Source: Streptomyces sp. NBC_01717
GTDB taxonomy: Bacteria; Actinomycetota; Actinomycetes; Streptomycetales; Streptomycetaceae
Direction of reading: 5' to 3'
Assembly: GCF_036248255.1 (NCBI RefSeq)
Contig: NZ_CP109178.1
Location: forward strand, 1,488,001-1,552,000
Length of the DNA stretch: 64,000 nucleotides
The translations under genes and the position numbers were made by a program. Shown here piece by piece: positions 26,162 to 34,706 of this stretch (position 1 is the first letter of the stretch; each line of letters starts with the position of its first letter). The notes under the pieces are model-generated. The model was not told where the DNA came from. It made no database searches and was given only the letters and a program-made list of their open reading frames with translations.

Positions 26162-28044
26162 CCTCCCCCCTTGAACTTCCCTCCGACGACCGAGACCTGA
26201 GCCCGCACACCGGCTACACCCGGGCGCACTGGGAGGCGGCGGCGGACGGGCTGCTGCGGGCCGCGTGGCAGTGGTCGACACCCGGGCGCGCGCTGCTGGA
26301 CCTGCCGGGCCGACCGTCCGGATCCGGGGTGCGCTCGGACGGCCTGGAGGGCTACGCCCGTACGTTCCTCGCGGCGGCGTTCCGGGTCGCGGGCGCGGAC
26401 GGGAAGGATCCGCACGGCTGGCTCGACCGGTACGCGGACGGACTCGCCGCCGGTACCCGGACGCCCGGCCGGGACGATCTGGAGTCCTGGCCGTGGATCC
26501 TCGACCACCATGTCCAGGGCCAGCCCATGGTCGAATCCGCCTCGGTCGCCATCGGGCTGCGGCTGACCCGCCCCTGGCTGTGGGACCGGCTCGACCCCGG
26601 CGTCCAGGACCGGGCCGAGGAGTGGCTGCGCGGTGCGCTGCGGCACACCCCCGCACCCAACAACTGGTACCTGTTCCCCTACTCCGTGGCCGCGTTCCTG
26701 GAGTCGGTCGGCCGCGGCGACGCGGAGACGACCCGGGCGAAGGAGCGGGCGCTCGACCTGCTGGAGGGCTGGTACCGAGGACAGGGCTGGTACGCGGACG
26801 GCGACGGCGCCGCCTTCGACCACTACAACGGCTGGGCGCTACACCTGTACCCGGTACTGGACGCGCATCTGTCGGGCGACCCCGAGCTGTCCGCGCACTA
26901 CGGCTCCCGGTTGCGCGAACACCTGGACAGTTTCTCGCTGCTGTTCGGCGGCGACGGCGCGCCGATCCATTTCGGCCGCTCGCTGACCTACCGCTTCGCG
27001 GCCGGTTCGGCGGTCGCACTGGGCGCCGTCACCGGGCACACCCCGCTCTCCCCCGGCGCCTCGCGGCGGGTGATCAGCGGATCGCTGCGCTACTTCCTGG
27101 ACCGCGGTGCGACGGGCACGGACGGGCTGCTGAGCCTGGGCTGGCACGGCCCGCACGAGGCGACGCTGCAGCACTACTCCGGCCCCGCGTCCCCGTACTG
27201 GGCGTCCAAGGCGTTCGTCTCGCTGCTGGCCTCGGAGAGCCATCCGCTGTGGACCGCGACGGAGGAACCCGCGCCCAGTGAGGGCCCCGACCGGGTGCTG
27301 GCGCTGCCCGCGCCCGGTCTGCTGATCCAGTCCACCCGGGCGGACGGCATCGTACGGCTGCACAACCACGGCAGTGACCATGTCCGGCCGCACGAGGGCG
27401 AGTCGGGCGTGCAGGACGATCCGCTGTACAGCCGCCAGTCGTACTCCACGGTGACCGGCCCCACGTCGAAGGTGAACGCGGCGGACAACCATCTGGCCGT
27501 GGTCGTCGCGGGGGCGCGCAGCGGCCGCCGCAGCATCCGCGCGCTGGGCGCCGGACAGGGTGACGGCTGGGGCTGGGCCGCGTCCTGGCACCGTCCGGTC
27601 TTCACGTCGGGTGCGCCGATGGTGCCGGGGCTGCGGGTCGAGAGCGTCACGGTGGTCCGCGGGAGGTACGAGCTGCGGGCGCACCGGGTGCTGGGCGCGC
27701 CGGCCGGGGCACGGGTCGAGCAGACGGGCTGGGCGACCGGCCCGGACGACGCCGTACGGTCCGCGCTGCACGGACTGCACGGCTGGGAGACTTCGGACGA
27801 GGTACGGGCCCCGCAGGGCACGGCGTACACCCGCTGGGCGGTGGTGCCCCGGCTGGGCGCGGACGCGGAGGGGACAGTCCTGCTGGTGTCCCTGTCGTCC
27901 CTGACGGCGGAGCCGGACGCCACGGCGCTCGCGGCGGCGGTGAGCGCGGTGAACGTGGACGGTGACACGGTCGAGGTCGGCTGGGCGGAGGACGGGGCGA
28001 CGACCCGGATCGACTTCGAACCGCTGAAGGTCGAGCACCGCTGA
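26158..28044 (+). CDS. DUF2264 domain protein (predicted alpha/alpha-toroid enzyme)
   Basis: The ATG overlaps the previous stop (ATGA); 628 residues. The DUF2264 domain (about residues 15-370) is recognised by ALLDLPGRPSGSGVRSDGLEGYARTFLAAAFRVAG, NNWYLFPYSVAAFLESVGRG, YADGDGAAFDHYNGWALHLYPVL and GSRLREHLDSF. A beta-rich C-terminal region of about 250 residues follows. Helical-toroid proteins of this kind resemble polysaccharide lyases and unsaturated glucuronyl hydrolases, but the family has no settled function. There is no signal peptide, so it acts in the cytoplasm on imported material. It is the last gene of the operon, before a strong terminator. Confidence 0.88.
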   Translation: MTSPLELPSDDRDLSPHTGYTRAHWEAAADGLLRAAWQWSTPGRALLDLPGRPSGSGVRSDGLEGYARTFLAAAFRVAGADGKDPHGWLDRYADGLAAGTRTPGRDDLESWPWILDHHVQGQPMVESASVAIGLRLTRPWLWDRLDPGVQDRAEEWLRGALRHTPAPNNWYLFPYSVAAFLESVGRGDAETTRAKERALDLLEGWYRGQGWYADGDGAAFDHYNGWALHLYPVLDAHLSGDPELSAHYGSRLREHLDSFSLLFGGDGAPIHFGRSLTYRFAAGSAVALGAVTGHTPLSPGASRRVISGSLRYFLDRGATGTDGLLSLGWHGPHEATLQHYSGPASPYWASKAFVSLLASESHPLWTATEEPAPSEGPDRVLALPAPGLLIQSTRADGIVRLHNHGSDHVRPHEGESGVQDDPLYSRQSYSTVTGPTSKVNAADNHLAVVVAGARSGRRSIRALGAGQGDGWGWAASWHRPVFTSGAPMVPGLRVESVTVVRGRYELRAHRVLGAPAGARVEQTGWATGPDDAVRSALHGLHGWETSDEVRAPQGTAYTRWAVVPRLGADAEGTVLLVSLSSLTAEPDATALAAAVSAVNVDGDTVEVGWAEDGATTRIDFEPLKVEHR

Positions 28045-28050
28045 CCAGCT

Positions 28051-28084
28051 GTCCGCCGGACGGTTTCATGGCCGTCCGGCGGAC
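28051..28084. terminator. Bidirectional terminator between DUF2264 gene and lutC
   Basis: GTCCGCCGGACGG (28051-28063) and CCGTCCGGCGGAC (28072-28084) form a perfect 13-bp stem with an 8-base loop. It lies between convergent genes, 7 bp after one stop and 13 bp from the other. Confidence 0.85.
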
Positions 28085-28096
28085 GATGCCCCCGCC

Positions 28097-28729
28097 CTAC
28101 GCGTCGATGCGGATCACGACCACCAGCGACCGCGGGCCGTGTACGCCCTCGACCCGCTCCAGCTCGATGTCCGAGGTGGCCGACGGCCCGCTGATCAGCG
28201 TCGTCGGCCGCTCCGGCACCAGCCGGCCCACCGCCTCCGGCACCCCCACCTCGACGGCCGACAGATCCACCACGCACACGTGCAGGTCCGGGACGAGCGA
28301 CAGCGCCCGTCGCCCCTGGTCGGGCGAGCCGTCGAGGAAGATCGTGCCGGTCTCGGCGCAGCCGACGGCCGACCCGGTGACGACACCGTCCAGCACATCG
28401 AGCCGGGGCGCCGGAATGTCGGCGCAGTCCTGCTGGACCTCCCCGTCGTACGCCTCGAGCCACCGCTCGTCGAGTCCTGCGGGAATCCCGACCTTCCGGA
28501 CACCACGCTCCCGCAGGACCTGCGCGATCACTTCGGCGGTGCGGTCGCCGGTGCAGGCGTGCACCTGTGCCTTGTAGTCGACGAGCCGGTCGGTGAAGAG
28601 CGCGAGGCGCTCGTCGTCGGGGAGCGTGCGGCCGGTCCGGTAGTCGCGCGGGACGGCAGTGTCGGGGGTAGGTGCGAGAGCCAGGGCGTCCCGGATCCGG
28701 CCGAGCACCGTTTCGCGAGCGGTCGTCAC
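28097..28729 (-). CDS. lutC: Lactate utilisation protein C (LUD domain)
   Basis: GTG 28729, preceded by GGAGGAGAA and overlapping the lutB stop (GTGA), gives 210 residues. The LUD domain is seen in GVRKVGIPAGLDERWLEAYDGEVQQDCA, SAVGCAETGTIFLDGSPDQGRRALSLVPDLHVCVV and LISGPSATSDIELERVEGVHGPRSLVVVI. LutC is the third component of the LutABC iron-sulfur complex that oxidises L-lactate to pyruvate. Order and overlaps lutA-lutB-lutC are the classical operon. Expression should depend on the GntR-family regulator encoded upstream. Confidence 0.93.
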   Translation of the reverse strand: MTTARETVLGRIRDALALAPTPDTAVPRDYRTGRTLPDDERLALFTDRLVDYKAQVHACTGDRTAEVIAQVLRERGVRKVGIPAGLDERWLEAYDGEVQQDCADIPAPRLDVLDGVVTGSAVGCAETGTIFLDGSPDQGRRALSLVPDLHVCVVDLSAVEVGVPEAVGRLVPERPTTLISGPSATSDIELERVEGVHGPRSLVVVIRIDA

Positions 28730-30261
28730 TTCTCCTCCTGCTGCTGGTTCCTGCCGTCCTCGGCGGCGGCCCGCATGGTCGCGGCGCCCTCGTCCGACGC
28801 CAGCCAAGCGCGGAAGGACTGCTTCGGCGGCGCCGCGGTGTCACGGCTGTCGCTCCACCCGTTGAACGGGGGCGGCAGGTGCGAGATCTTCCCGTCCCGC
28901 CCGGCAAGGACCCGGCCCAGCCCCGCGGCCTTCTGCGCGGCCGTGAACAGCTTCGGCCTCCTCATCACGCCGGCCGCCGCCTTCATGGCCAGCTTCTCCG
29001 CCGTCGTACCGGACTGTTCGGTGTGCTGGTGGCGCAGCTCGACCAGCAGCGACGGGATGTCGATCTTGACCGGGCAGGCGTCGAAACAGGCGCCGCAGAG
29101 ACTGGAGGCGTACGGCAGCGAGCTGTTGGGGTCGTCCTTGGCGGCGTGCATCCCGGCGAGCTGCGGGGTGAGGACCGCACCGATCGGGCCGGGGTAGGTC
29201 GATCCGTACGCATGGCCGCCGGCGCGTTCGTACACCGGGCAGACGTTCAGACAGGCCGAGCACCGGATGCAGTTGAGCGCCTCGCGCCCGATCCGGTCGG
29301 CGAGCGCGGCCGTGCGTCCGTTGTCGAGGAGGACCAGGTGGAAGTCCTGCGGACCGTCACCGGGCGTCACCCCCGTCCACATGGAGGTGTACGGGTTCAT
29401 CCTCTCCCCGGTCGACGAGCGCGGCAGCAACTGCAGGAAGACTTCGAGGTCCTGATAGCGCGGCAGCACCTTCTCGATGCCCATGACGGTGATCAGGGTG
29501 TCGGGCAGGGTCAGGCACATCCGGCCGTTGCCCTCGGACTCGACGACGGACAGGGTGCCGGTCTCGGCGATCCCGAAGTTGGCTCCCGAGACCGCAACCT
29601 TCGTCGTCATGAACTTCTCGCGCAGATAGGCGCGGGCCGCGGCGGCGAGATGGGCGGGTACGTTGTCGAGCCGCGGATCCACACCGGGGATCTCCTTGAG
29701 GAAGATCTGCCGGATCTCGTCGCGGTTGCGATGGATCGCGGGCACCAGGATGTGCGACGGCTTGTCGTGGGCGAGCTGCACGATGAGCTCGGCGAGGTCC
29801 GTCTCGTACGGGGTGATGCCGATCGATTCGAGGTGCTCGTTGAGGCCGATCTCCTGGGTGGCCATCGACTTGACCTTGATGACCTCCTTCGATCCGGTCG
29901 CGCGGACGAGCCGCGCGACGATCTCGTTGGCCTCGACGCCGTCGCGCGCCCAGTGGACGGTGCCACCGCGCTCGGTGACCTTCCGCTCCAGCTGCTCCAG
30001 GAGTTCGGGGAGCCGGTTCATGGTGTCGGTCTTGATGGCCGAGCCGGCATCGCGCAGCTGCTCCCAATCGGGCAGTTCAGCGGTGACGTTGAGGCGTTTG
30101 GCGCGGATGGTACGGGTGGCCTTGCCGAGGTTGCGGCGCAGCTGCTCGTTGCCCAGTTCGTCGTGGGCGGCCGCGGGGAACTTCCGGTCGCCGCGCAGAT
30201 TGCCCGTCCCGTAGGGAGAGCGGGGCGGGGCGGCGGGCATGCCGAGAAAGGTGCTGCTCAT
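28726..30261 (-). CDS. lutB: Lactate utilisation iron-sulfur protein B
   Basis: ATG 30261, overlapping lutA's stop (ATGA), gives 511 residues, close to the typical 470-500. An N-terminal LUD domain (GTVHWARDGVEANEIVARLVRATGSKEVIKVKSMATQEIGLNEHLE and NFGIAETGTLSVVESEGN) is followed by two [4Fe-4S] ferredoxin motifs, CIRCSACLNVCPVYE and CGACFDACPVKID, at about residues 330-400. It carries electrons within the LutABC lactate dehydrogenase complex at the cytoplasmic membrane face. All eight cluster cysteines are present, so the protein should be functional. Confidence 0.94.
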   Translation of the reverse strand: MSSTFLGMPAAPPRSPYGTGNLRGDRKFPAAAHDELGNEQLRRNLGKATRTIRAKRLNVTAELPDWEQLRDAGSAIKTDTMNRLPELLEQLERKVTERGGTVHWARDGVEANEIVARLVRATGSKEVIKVKSMATQEIGLNEHLESIGITPYETDLAELIVQLAHDKPSHILVPAIHRNRDEIRQIFLKEIPGVDPRLDNVPAHLAAAARAYLREKFMTTKVAVSGANFGIAETGTLSVVESEGNGRMCLTLPDTLITVMGIEKVLPRYQDLEVFLQLLPRSSTGERMNPYTSMWTGVTPGDGPQDFHLVLLDNGRTAALADRIGREALNCIRCSACLNVCPVYERAGGHAYGSTYPGPIGAVLTPQLAGMHAAKDDPNSSLPYASSLCGACFDACPVKIDIPSLLVELRHQHTEQSGTTAEKLAMKAAAGVMRRPKLFTAAQKAAGLGRVLAGRDGKISHLPPPFNGWSDSRDTAAPPKQSFRAWLASDEGAATMRAAAEDGRNQQQEEK

Positions 30262-31025
30262 CGGACGGCCTCCGTCAGGACGTACGGCGAGGTGCGGGTG
30301 GAGGAGAGGATCTGCGCGAGGTGCAGGGTTTGGGTGCCGGATGCGATACGGGAGAGTCCGCCGCCGATGTGCATCAGACAGGACGAGTCGCCCGCGGTGC
30401 ACACGGCCGCCCCGGTGGAGGTGATGTTGCGCATCTTGTCCTGAAGCATCGCGGTCGACGTCTCGGCGTTCTTCACGGCGAAGGTGCCGCCGAACCCGCA
30501 GCAGGAGTCGGCTTCCGGAAGCTCGACGAGGTCGATGGAGTCGACGGCCCGCAGCAGCTTCAGGGGCTTCTCACCCACGCGCAACATGCGCAAGGAGTGA
30601 CAGGTGGGGTGGTACGTGACGCGGTGCGGGAAGTACGCGCCGACGCCGGTGACGCCCAGGACGTCGACGAGGAACTCCGACAGCTCGTAGGTCTTGGACT
30701 TGACCGTGGCGACGCCCGCGCGCAGCGCCGCGTCCCCGTACCGCTCGGCGATGATCTCGTGCTGATGGCGGACCGATCCGGCGCAGGACCCCGAGGGCAT
30801 GACGACGGCGTCGATCGACGCGTCGCCGAACTGCTCGGCGAAGTTCCGCACGAGCGGGACGGGCTCGCGCTGGTAGCCGGTATTGACGTGCATCTGGCCG
30901 CAGCAGGTCTGCTCCGGCGGGAACACCACCTCGTGCCCCAGGCGGGCGAGCAGCACCGCGGTGGATTTCACCGCCTCGGGAAAGAGCGTGTCTCCCAGAC
31001 AGGTGGCGAAGAGTCCGATACGCAT
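30258..31025 (-). CDS. lutA: Lactate utilisation protein A (CCG-domain iron-sulfur subunit)
   Basis: ATG 31025, with GGAGAGG six bases upstream, gives 255 residues, the usual LutA length. The two cysteine-rich CCG domains are complete: FATCLGDTLFPE, EQTCCGQMHVNTGY, SGSCAGSVRHQH, then YHPTCHSLRML and EADSCCGFGGTF. These bind the noncubane-type iron-sulfur centre in heterodisulfide-reductase-like proteins. It is the first gene of the lut operon; the operator palindrome TATGGTCGGACCATA lies 32 bp upstream of the start, in position to block transcription. Confidence 0.94.
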   Translation of the reverse strand: MRIGLFATCLGDTLFPEAVKSTAVLLARLGHEVVFPPEQTCCGQMHVNTGYQREPVPLVRNFAEQFGDASIDAVVMPSGSCAGSVRHQHEIIAERYGDAALRAGVATVKSKTYELSEFLVDVLGVTGVGAYFPHRVTYHPTCHSLRMLRVGEKPLKLLRAVDSIDLVELPEADSCCGFGGTFAVKNAETSTAMLQDKMRNITSTGAAVCTAGDSSCLMHIGGGLSRIASGTQTLHLAQILSSTRTSPYVLTEAVR

Positions 31026-31056
31026 GGGGCCTCTCCGATCGTTTCTCTGGCCTTTG

Positions 31057-31071
31057 TATGGTCGGACCATA
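31057..31071. promoter_or_regulatory. GntR/FadR-type operator in front of lutA
   Basis: TATGGTCGGACCATA is a 15-bp palindrome broken only at its centre. It contains TGGTCGGACCA, which fits the FadR-subfamily operator pattern TNGTNNNACNA. The same 11-bp core recurs upstream of the regulator gene at 31950-31960. Confidence 0.8.
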
Positions 31072-31125
31072 CTAGCCTCGGTCCGGAACGTGAACCGGAA
31101 CGTGAAGAGGGGCAGGATATGCCGC

Positions 31126-31153
31126 GGGGACGGCACGCGTTCGCGCCGTCCCC
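31126..31153 (-). terminator. Terminator of the GntR-family regulator gene
   Basis: GGGGACGGC (31126-31134) pairs with GCCGTCCCC (31145-31153) around a 10-base loop, 21 bp past the regulator's stop and between it and the lut promoter. Confidence 0.7.
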
Positions 31154-31174
31154 TTGATTGCTGTCGTGTTGCGG

Positions 31175-31900
31175 CTACGACTTCTCGTCCACCAGCGTGC
31201 CGTGCAGGCTGCGGATGTGCCGCTCGGCCAGACCGGCCGCCTTCGCTCCCTTGCCCGCGCGCACCAACCGCAGGAGTTCGGTGTGCTCGGCGTTGAGTCC
31301 GGCCGCCGCCGCCGGCCAGTCCTCGGCCTCCTCCAGTGCGCGCAGGATCAGCGGGCGCACGGACTCGCGTACGGCGGAGGTGAGTGTGGAGGTCAGGTCA
31401 TTGCCGGAACTGCGGGCGATCTGGACGTGGAACCGGGTGTCCAGATCGTTGAACTCGGCCACACCGACATCCGGTTCCGCCATCCGTACGAGCAACTGCT
31501 CCGCCTCGTCGAGGTCCTCCGCGGAAGCGTGCGTGGCCGCCGCCTCGAAGCTGGACCGCTCCAGCACGACGCGCGCCTCCAGGACGTCCTCCAGGCTGTA
31601 GCTGCCGAGGGCGAAGTGCAGTCGCAGCAGCCGGCCGAGGGCGCCGTCGGGGTTACGTACGATCCGCGCCCCGGCGTCCGGGCCACGACCGGGTTGGGCG
31701 ACGAGGACTCCGATCGTCTCCAGCACCCGCAGCGCCTCACGCAGGGCGGACCTGCTGACTCCGAGAACCGGCGCGAGCTCCCGCTCGGGCGGCAGCCGGT
31801 CCCCGGCCTTGAGCTCTCCGGCGAACACCCGCTCCTCGATGCTCTGGAGCACGAGCTCATGCGTACGGGACTGCCGTACGGGTTGCCACTCGACGGGCAT
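31175..31900 (-). CDS. GntR-family (FadR/LldR-like) regulator of the lut operon
   Basis: The 241-residue protein has an N-terminal GntR winged helix (SIEERVFAGELKAGDRLPPERELAPVLGVSRSALREALRVLETIGVLVAQPGRG, residues 19-72). The all-helical FCD effector domain follows, with its metal- and ligand-binding residues in RVVLERSSFEAAA, NDLDTRFHVQIARSSGN and LNAEHTELLRLVRAGK. LldR/LutR proteins of this type are lactate-responsive repressors. It lies just upstream of lutABC in the same orientation but separated by a terminator, and matching palindromes precede both, so it probably represses itself and lut. Confidence 0.92.
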   Translation of the reverse strand: MPVEWQPVRQSRTHELVLQSIEERVFAGELKAGDRLPPERELAPVLGVSRSALREALRVLETIGVLVAQPGRGPDAGARIVRNPDGALGRLLRLHFALGSYSLEDVLEARVVLERSSFEAAATHASAEDLDEAEQLLVRMAEPDVGVAEFNDLDTRFHVQIARSSGNDLTSTLTSAVRESVRPLILRALEEAEDWPAAAAGLNAEHTELLRLVRAGKGAKAAGLAERHIRSLHGTLVDEKS

Positions 31901-31949
31901 CGTTCACCCCCTGCCTAGCTCTTCATCCCACTATGTCACACACGACATG

Positions 31950-31960
31950 TGGTCGGACCA
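31950..31960. promoter_or_regulatory. GntR/FadR-type operator upstream of the lut regulator
   Basis: TGGTCGGACCA lies 50 bp upstream of the regulator start and equals the core of the lutA operator. It is embedded in CACACGACATGTGGTCG (31939-31955), a 17-mer that also occurs at 37362-37378. Confidence 0.72.
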
Positions 31961-32607
31961 AACATCACCGACAGAAGACGCTACCCCCCGCGCAGGAAAG
32001 CCACGCGGCAAGCGAACCTGCGATCGCGGTACGGAACGTGATCCAGAACCACTTCTCCGCCGTCCCGCTCGCAGCCGGAGTCGATCTTTTGCACACTTCG
32101 CTCTTGCCAAGCGCTACGGCACCGGAAGTCGTCGGGAGGCCACAGAACCTCACATGCCCGTTCCGCGCCGCCGTTCGAGTGCGGGCCCGCGACAGACACC
32201 GGCTGCCGCGTTCCGGTGGCGTCGTGAAGGACATCTCCTCTCGGCGAACCGTGCAGCGCGGCATCCGCCGTGCACGGGGAATCGAGTGCGCCCACCGGTG
32301 CAGCAACACCCACGCGACCTGCACCAAGGGCGGACTGCAGATCGCCACGCCCGACGGCGGAGGCCGACAGTTCCGCCTCATCAGGTCCATAGATAGGACA
32401 GGAAGATGGTGTCTACAGCACTTGACCGCCCTTTGGGTGATCTTCACTCACGACACGGAACTGTCCGCACACGTTCAATCACTGAGTGTGAAGGATGCCT
32501 GTGTCCGTGGCTGTCAGCGACGTGACGCGCATGCAAATAAACCGCGCTTATCGAGTGCGCCCGCACGCGGTGTGGTCACTCCAAGTTCCGTGAGGAAGGT
32601 TCCCTAG
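31961..32607. other. Long intergenic region upstream of the collagen-like gene
   Basis: This stretch of about 650 bases is less GC-biased by codon position than its neighbours. Open frames on both strands have no recognisable protein features or ribosome sites, and I do not call a gene. It should contain the promoter of the collagen-like gene, and its length suggests multiple regulatory inputs. The only clear element is AGGAAGG at 32593-32599, the ribosome site for GTG 32608. Confidence 0.4.
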
Positions 32608-34272
32608 GTGAGCCGTAAAACGATCCGAAGCTCCCGCATCAAAACCGCAACCCTGGTTTCTGCGGGCACCCTTGCTCTTGTGCTCAATGTTGTCCCGAGC
32701 ACGGTGGCGATCGCCGACGCGATCCACAGGTCCGGCACCGGGCACAGCACGGGGCTGCCGGGCCCGAACGGCGCCACCAGTGCCGACCGTGACAACGACC
32801 ACGACGGCCGCGACGGCCGCGACGGCGACCGTGGCCCGCAGGGACCGCGGGGCCAAGGAGGCCCGCAGGGACCGCGGGGACAGGTAGGCCCGCAGGGACC
32901 CCAGGGTGTGCCGGGCGAGGACGGCGTGGACGGCGTGCAGGGCGCGCAGGGTGTGCCGGGCGTGGGCACCCAGGGCCCGCAGGGTACTCAGGGCCCCTCC
33001 GGTGGCGTCGGTGGCCCCATGGGCCCCCAGGGCCCCCAGGGGTTCCAGGGCGTCCAGGGCGTCCCGGGCCTGGACGGCTTGGACGGCGTGGACGGCGTGG
33101 ACGGCGCCCAGGGCCCCCAGGGTGACCCGGGCGTGGACGGCACCGACGGCGTGGACGGCGCCCAGGGCGGCACGGGCCCCCAGGGCGGCACGGGCCCCCA
33201 GGGCGGCACGGGCGCCCAGGGCGGCACGGGCGCGCAGGGCGTCCCGGGCGTGGACGGCACCGACGGCACCGACGGCCTGGACGGCGCACAGGGTGCCGAC
33301 GGTGCCGATGGCCTCGACGGCGCCCAGGGCGCACAGGGCGGCACGGGCCCCCAGGGCGGCACGGGCGCGCAGGGCGTCCCGGGCGTGGACGGCACCGACG
33401 GCACCGACGGCCTGGACGGCGCACAGGGTGCCGACGGTGCCGATGGCCTCGACGGCGCCCAGGGCGCACAGGGCGGCACGGGCCCCCAGGGCGGCACGGG
33501 CGCGCAGGGCGTCCCGGGCGTGGACGGCACCGACGGCACCGACGGCCTGGACGGCGCACAGGGTGCCGACGGTGCCGATGGCCTCGACGGCGCCCAGGGC
33601 GCACAGGGCGGCACGGGCCCCCAGGGCGCCAACGGTCTCAACGGTCTCAATGGCACCGACGGTGCCCAGGGCGCCAACGGCGCCAACGGTCTCAACGGCA
33701 CCAACGGTGCCCAGGGCGCCAACGGCGCCAACGGTCTCAACGGCACCAACGGTGCCCAGGGCGCCAACGGCGCCAACGGTCTCAACGGCACCAACGGTGC
33801 CCAGGGCCCGCAGGGCGCCCTCGGTCCGCAGGGCATCCCGGGCGTGGACGGCACCGACGGTGCCAACGGCGCCCAGGGCGCGCCGGGCGCAACAGGTACG
33901 CAGGGCGCAACAGGTGCGACGGGCCCCGTCGGTCCGCAGGGCCCCATCGGCACTACCGGCGGCCAGGGCGTCCAGGGCCCCCCGGGCCTCCAGGGCGTCC
34001 AGGGCCCCCAGGGCACAACATCACTTGACACCTACGTCGTGACCGGCAACGTCGCGACCGGCGTCCTGGGGGTCGAGTCGACCGCCCTGTGCAGCCCGGG
34101 CGACGTTGCTGTCGGTGGCGGATACAACTCCGACGCCGTCACCATCAATGTCACGCAGAATGCGCCGGTGTTCACCGGTAGCGGCCCTGCCACCGGTTGG
34201 CAGACCTCCGCCACCGTCGGCCTCATCACCGACTCGCTCACCTCCTTCGCGATCTGCCACTTCGAGGCATAA
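32608..34272 (+). CDS. Secreted collagen-like (Gly-X-Y) repeat protein
   Basis: GTG 32608 with AGGAAGG eight bases upstream; 554 residues. Residues 1-37 form a signal peptide (basic start, then TLVSAGTLALVLNVVPSTVAIADA). A His/Asp/Arg-rich linker leads into about 130 Gly-X-Y triplets (residues 69-468) with only two small register breaks (at GVGTQ and GGPMG). The triplets are Gln-, Asp- and Thr-rich (GPQ, GAQ, GTD, GGT, GAN), not Pro-rich. The C-terminal 85 residues are a globular domain with CSPGDVAVGGGY and a final ICHFEA, which could form a disulfide. There is no LPxTG or membrane anchor. It probably makes a trimeric, secreted or surface-associated fibre. Confidence 0.92.
   Translation: MSRKTIRSSRIKTATLVSAGTLALVLNVVPSTVAIADAIHRSGTGHSTGLPGPNGATSADRDNDHDGRDGRDGDRGPQGPRGQGGPQGPRGQVGPQGPQGVPGEDGVDGVQGAQGVPGVGTQGPQGTQGPSGGVGGPMGPQGPQGFQGVQGVPGLDGLDGVDGVDGAQGPQGDPGVDGTDGVDGAQGGTGPQGGTGPQGGTGAQGGTGAQGVPGVDGTDGTDGLDGAQGADGADGLDGAQGAQGGTGPQGGTGAQGVPGVDGTDGTDGLDGAQGADGADGLDGAQGAQGGTGPQGGTGAQGVPGVDGTDGTDGLDGAQGADGADGLDGAQGAQGGTGPQGANGLNGLNGTDGAQGANGANGLNGTNGAQGANGANGLNGTNGAQGANGANGLNGTNGAQGPQGALGPQGIPGVDGTDGANGAQGAPGATGTQGATGATGPVGPQGPIGTTGGQGVQGPPGLQGVQGPQGTTSLDTYVVTGNVATGVLGVESTALCSPGDVAVGGGYNSDAVTINVTQNAPVFTGSGPATGWQTSATVGLITDSLTSFAICHFEA
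33226..33630 (+). repeat. Three 135-bp direct repeats within the collagen-like gene
   Basis: Units lie at 33226-33360, 33361-33495 and 33496-33630. The first two are identical base for base and the third differs only in its last few bases. Each encodes 45 residues (15 Gly-X-Y triplets). Identity at synonymous positions indicates very recent duplication or gene conversion. Confidence 0.95.
33664..33798 (+). repeat. Three 45-bp direct repeats within the collagen-like gene
   Basis: Identical units at 33664-33708, 33709-33753 and 33754-33798 each encode GAQGANGANGLNGTN. The Asn-rich triplets differ in composition from the preceding Asp/Gln-rich block. Confidence 0.93.
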
Positions 34273-34325
34273 CCCCATGTGAGCGGCGGTGCGGTACCGG
34301 CTGCCCGCTTCACTCGGGAGTAAGT

Positions 34326-34367
34326 GACGGTGCCCCGAGGCTTCGCCTCGGGGCACCGTCTGCTTTT
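34326..34367 (+). terminator. Strong terminator of the collagen-like gene
   Basis: GACGGTGCCCCGAGG (34326-34340) and CCTCGGGGCACCGTC (34346-34360) form a perfect 15-bp stem with loop CTTCG, followed by TGCTTTT. It lies 53 bp past the stop codon. Confidence 0.93.
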
Positions 34368-34642
34368 CGTGCGACGGCCGCACACGTCAGCACCAGCGCG
34401 AACAGGCCCTGCCTGCCGGCAAGATGCCGCGGCCCTGAGTGGCGTGGATGGCGCTCGTAGTACGTCCGCCCGGCGACCGGCTCGAGCGCGGCCGCGGCCG
34501 TGTTGCTCGGCGAGAAGTCCCGCCGGCCGCATCCCCACGCAGGACCCGGTCCTGTCGAAGTGCCGGGCCGAGTTCCCGAACAGCAAGTGCACGGCCCGGC
34601 CATCAGGAGAGCATTCACGTCCCGCCCGACCGCTCCGAACGG

Positions 34643-34687
34643 CAAAGAGGCGCCCGGCGGGAGCTCTCAGCTCCCGCCGGGCGCCTC
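34643..34687 (-). terminator. Strong terminator of the glycosyltransferase operon
   Basis: The 19-base arms 34647-34665 and 34669-34687 are perfectly complementary around a 3-base loop. On the minus strand the stem is followed by TCTTTGCC. It lies 20 bp past the glycosyltransferase-methyltransferase stop. The 275 bp between this and the previous terminator show no gene. Confidence 0.92.
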
Positions 34688-34706
34688 GGACATGTCCTCG
34701 GACGTC

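Noticed and set aside
31950..31960. Possible DasR (dre) site
   Set aside because: The centre is 11 bp (TGGTCGGACCA), not the 12-bp TGGTCTAGACCA core; a FadR-type site next to its GntR gene explains it better.
31933..32607. A 224-codon plus-strand frame before the collagen-like gene, and a 160-codon minus-strand frame in the same area
   Set aside because: No ribosome sites, motifs or codon-position bias; the interval is treated as intergenic.
33226..33798. Regular repeats considered as a CRISPR array
   Set aside because: They are in-frame coding repeats of Gly-X-Y triplets with no unique spacers.
32684..34031. Long frames on the other strand and in other frames of the collagen-like gene
   Set aside because: Low-complexity Pro/Arg or Ala/Arg shadows of the repeats.
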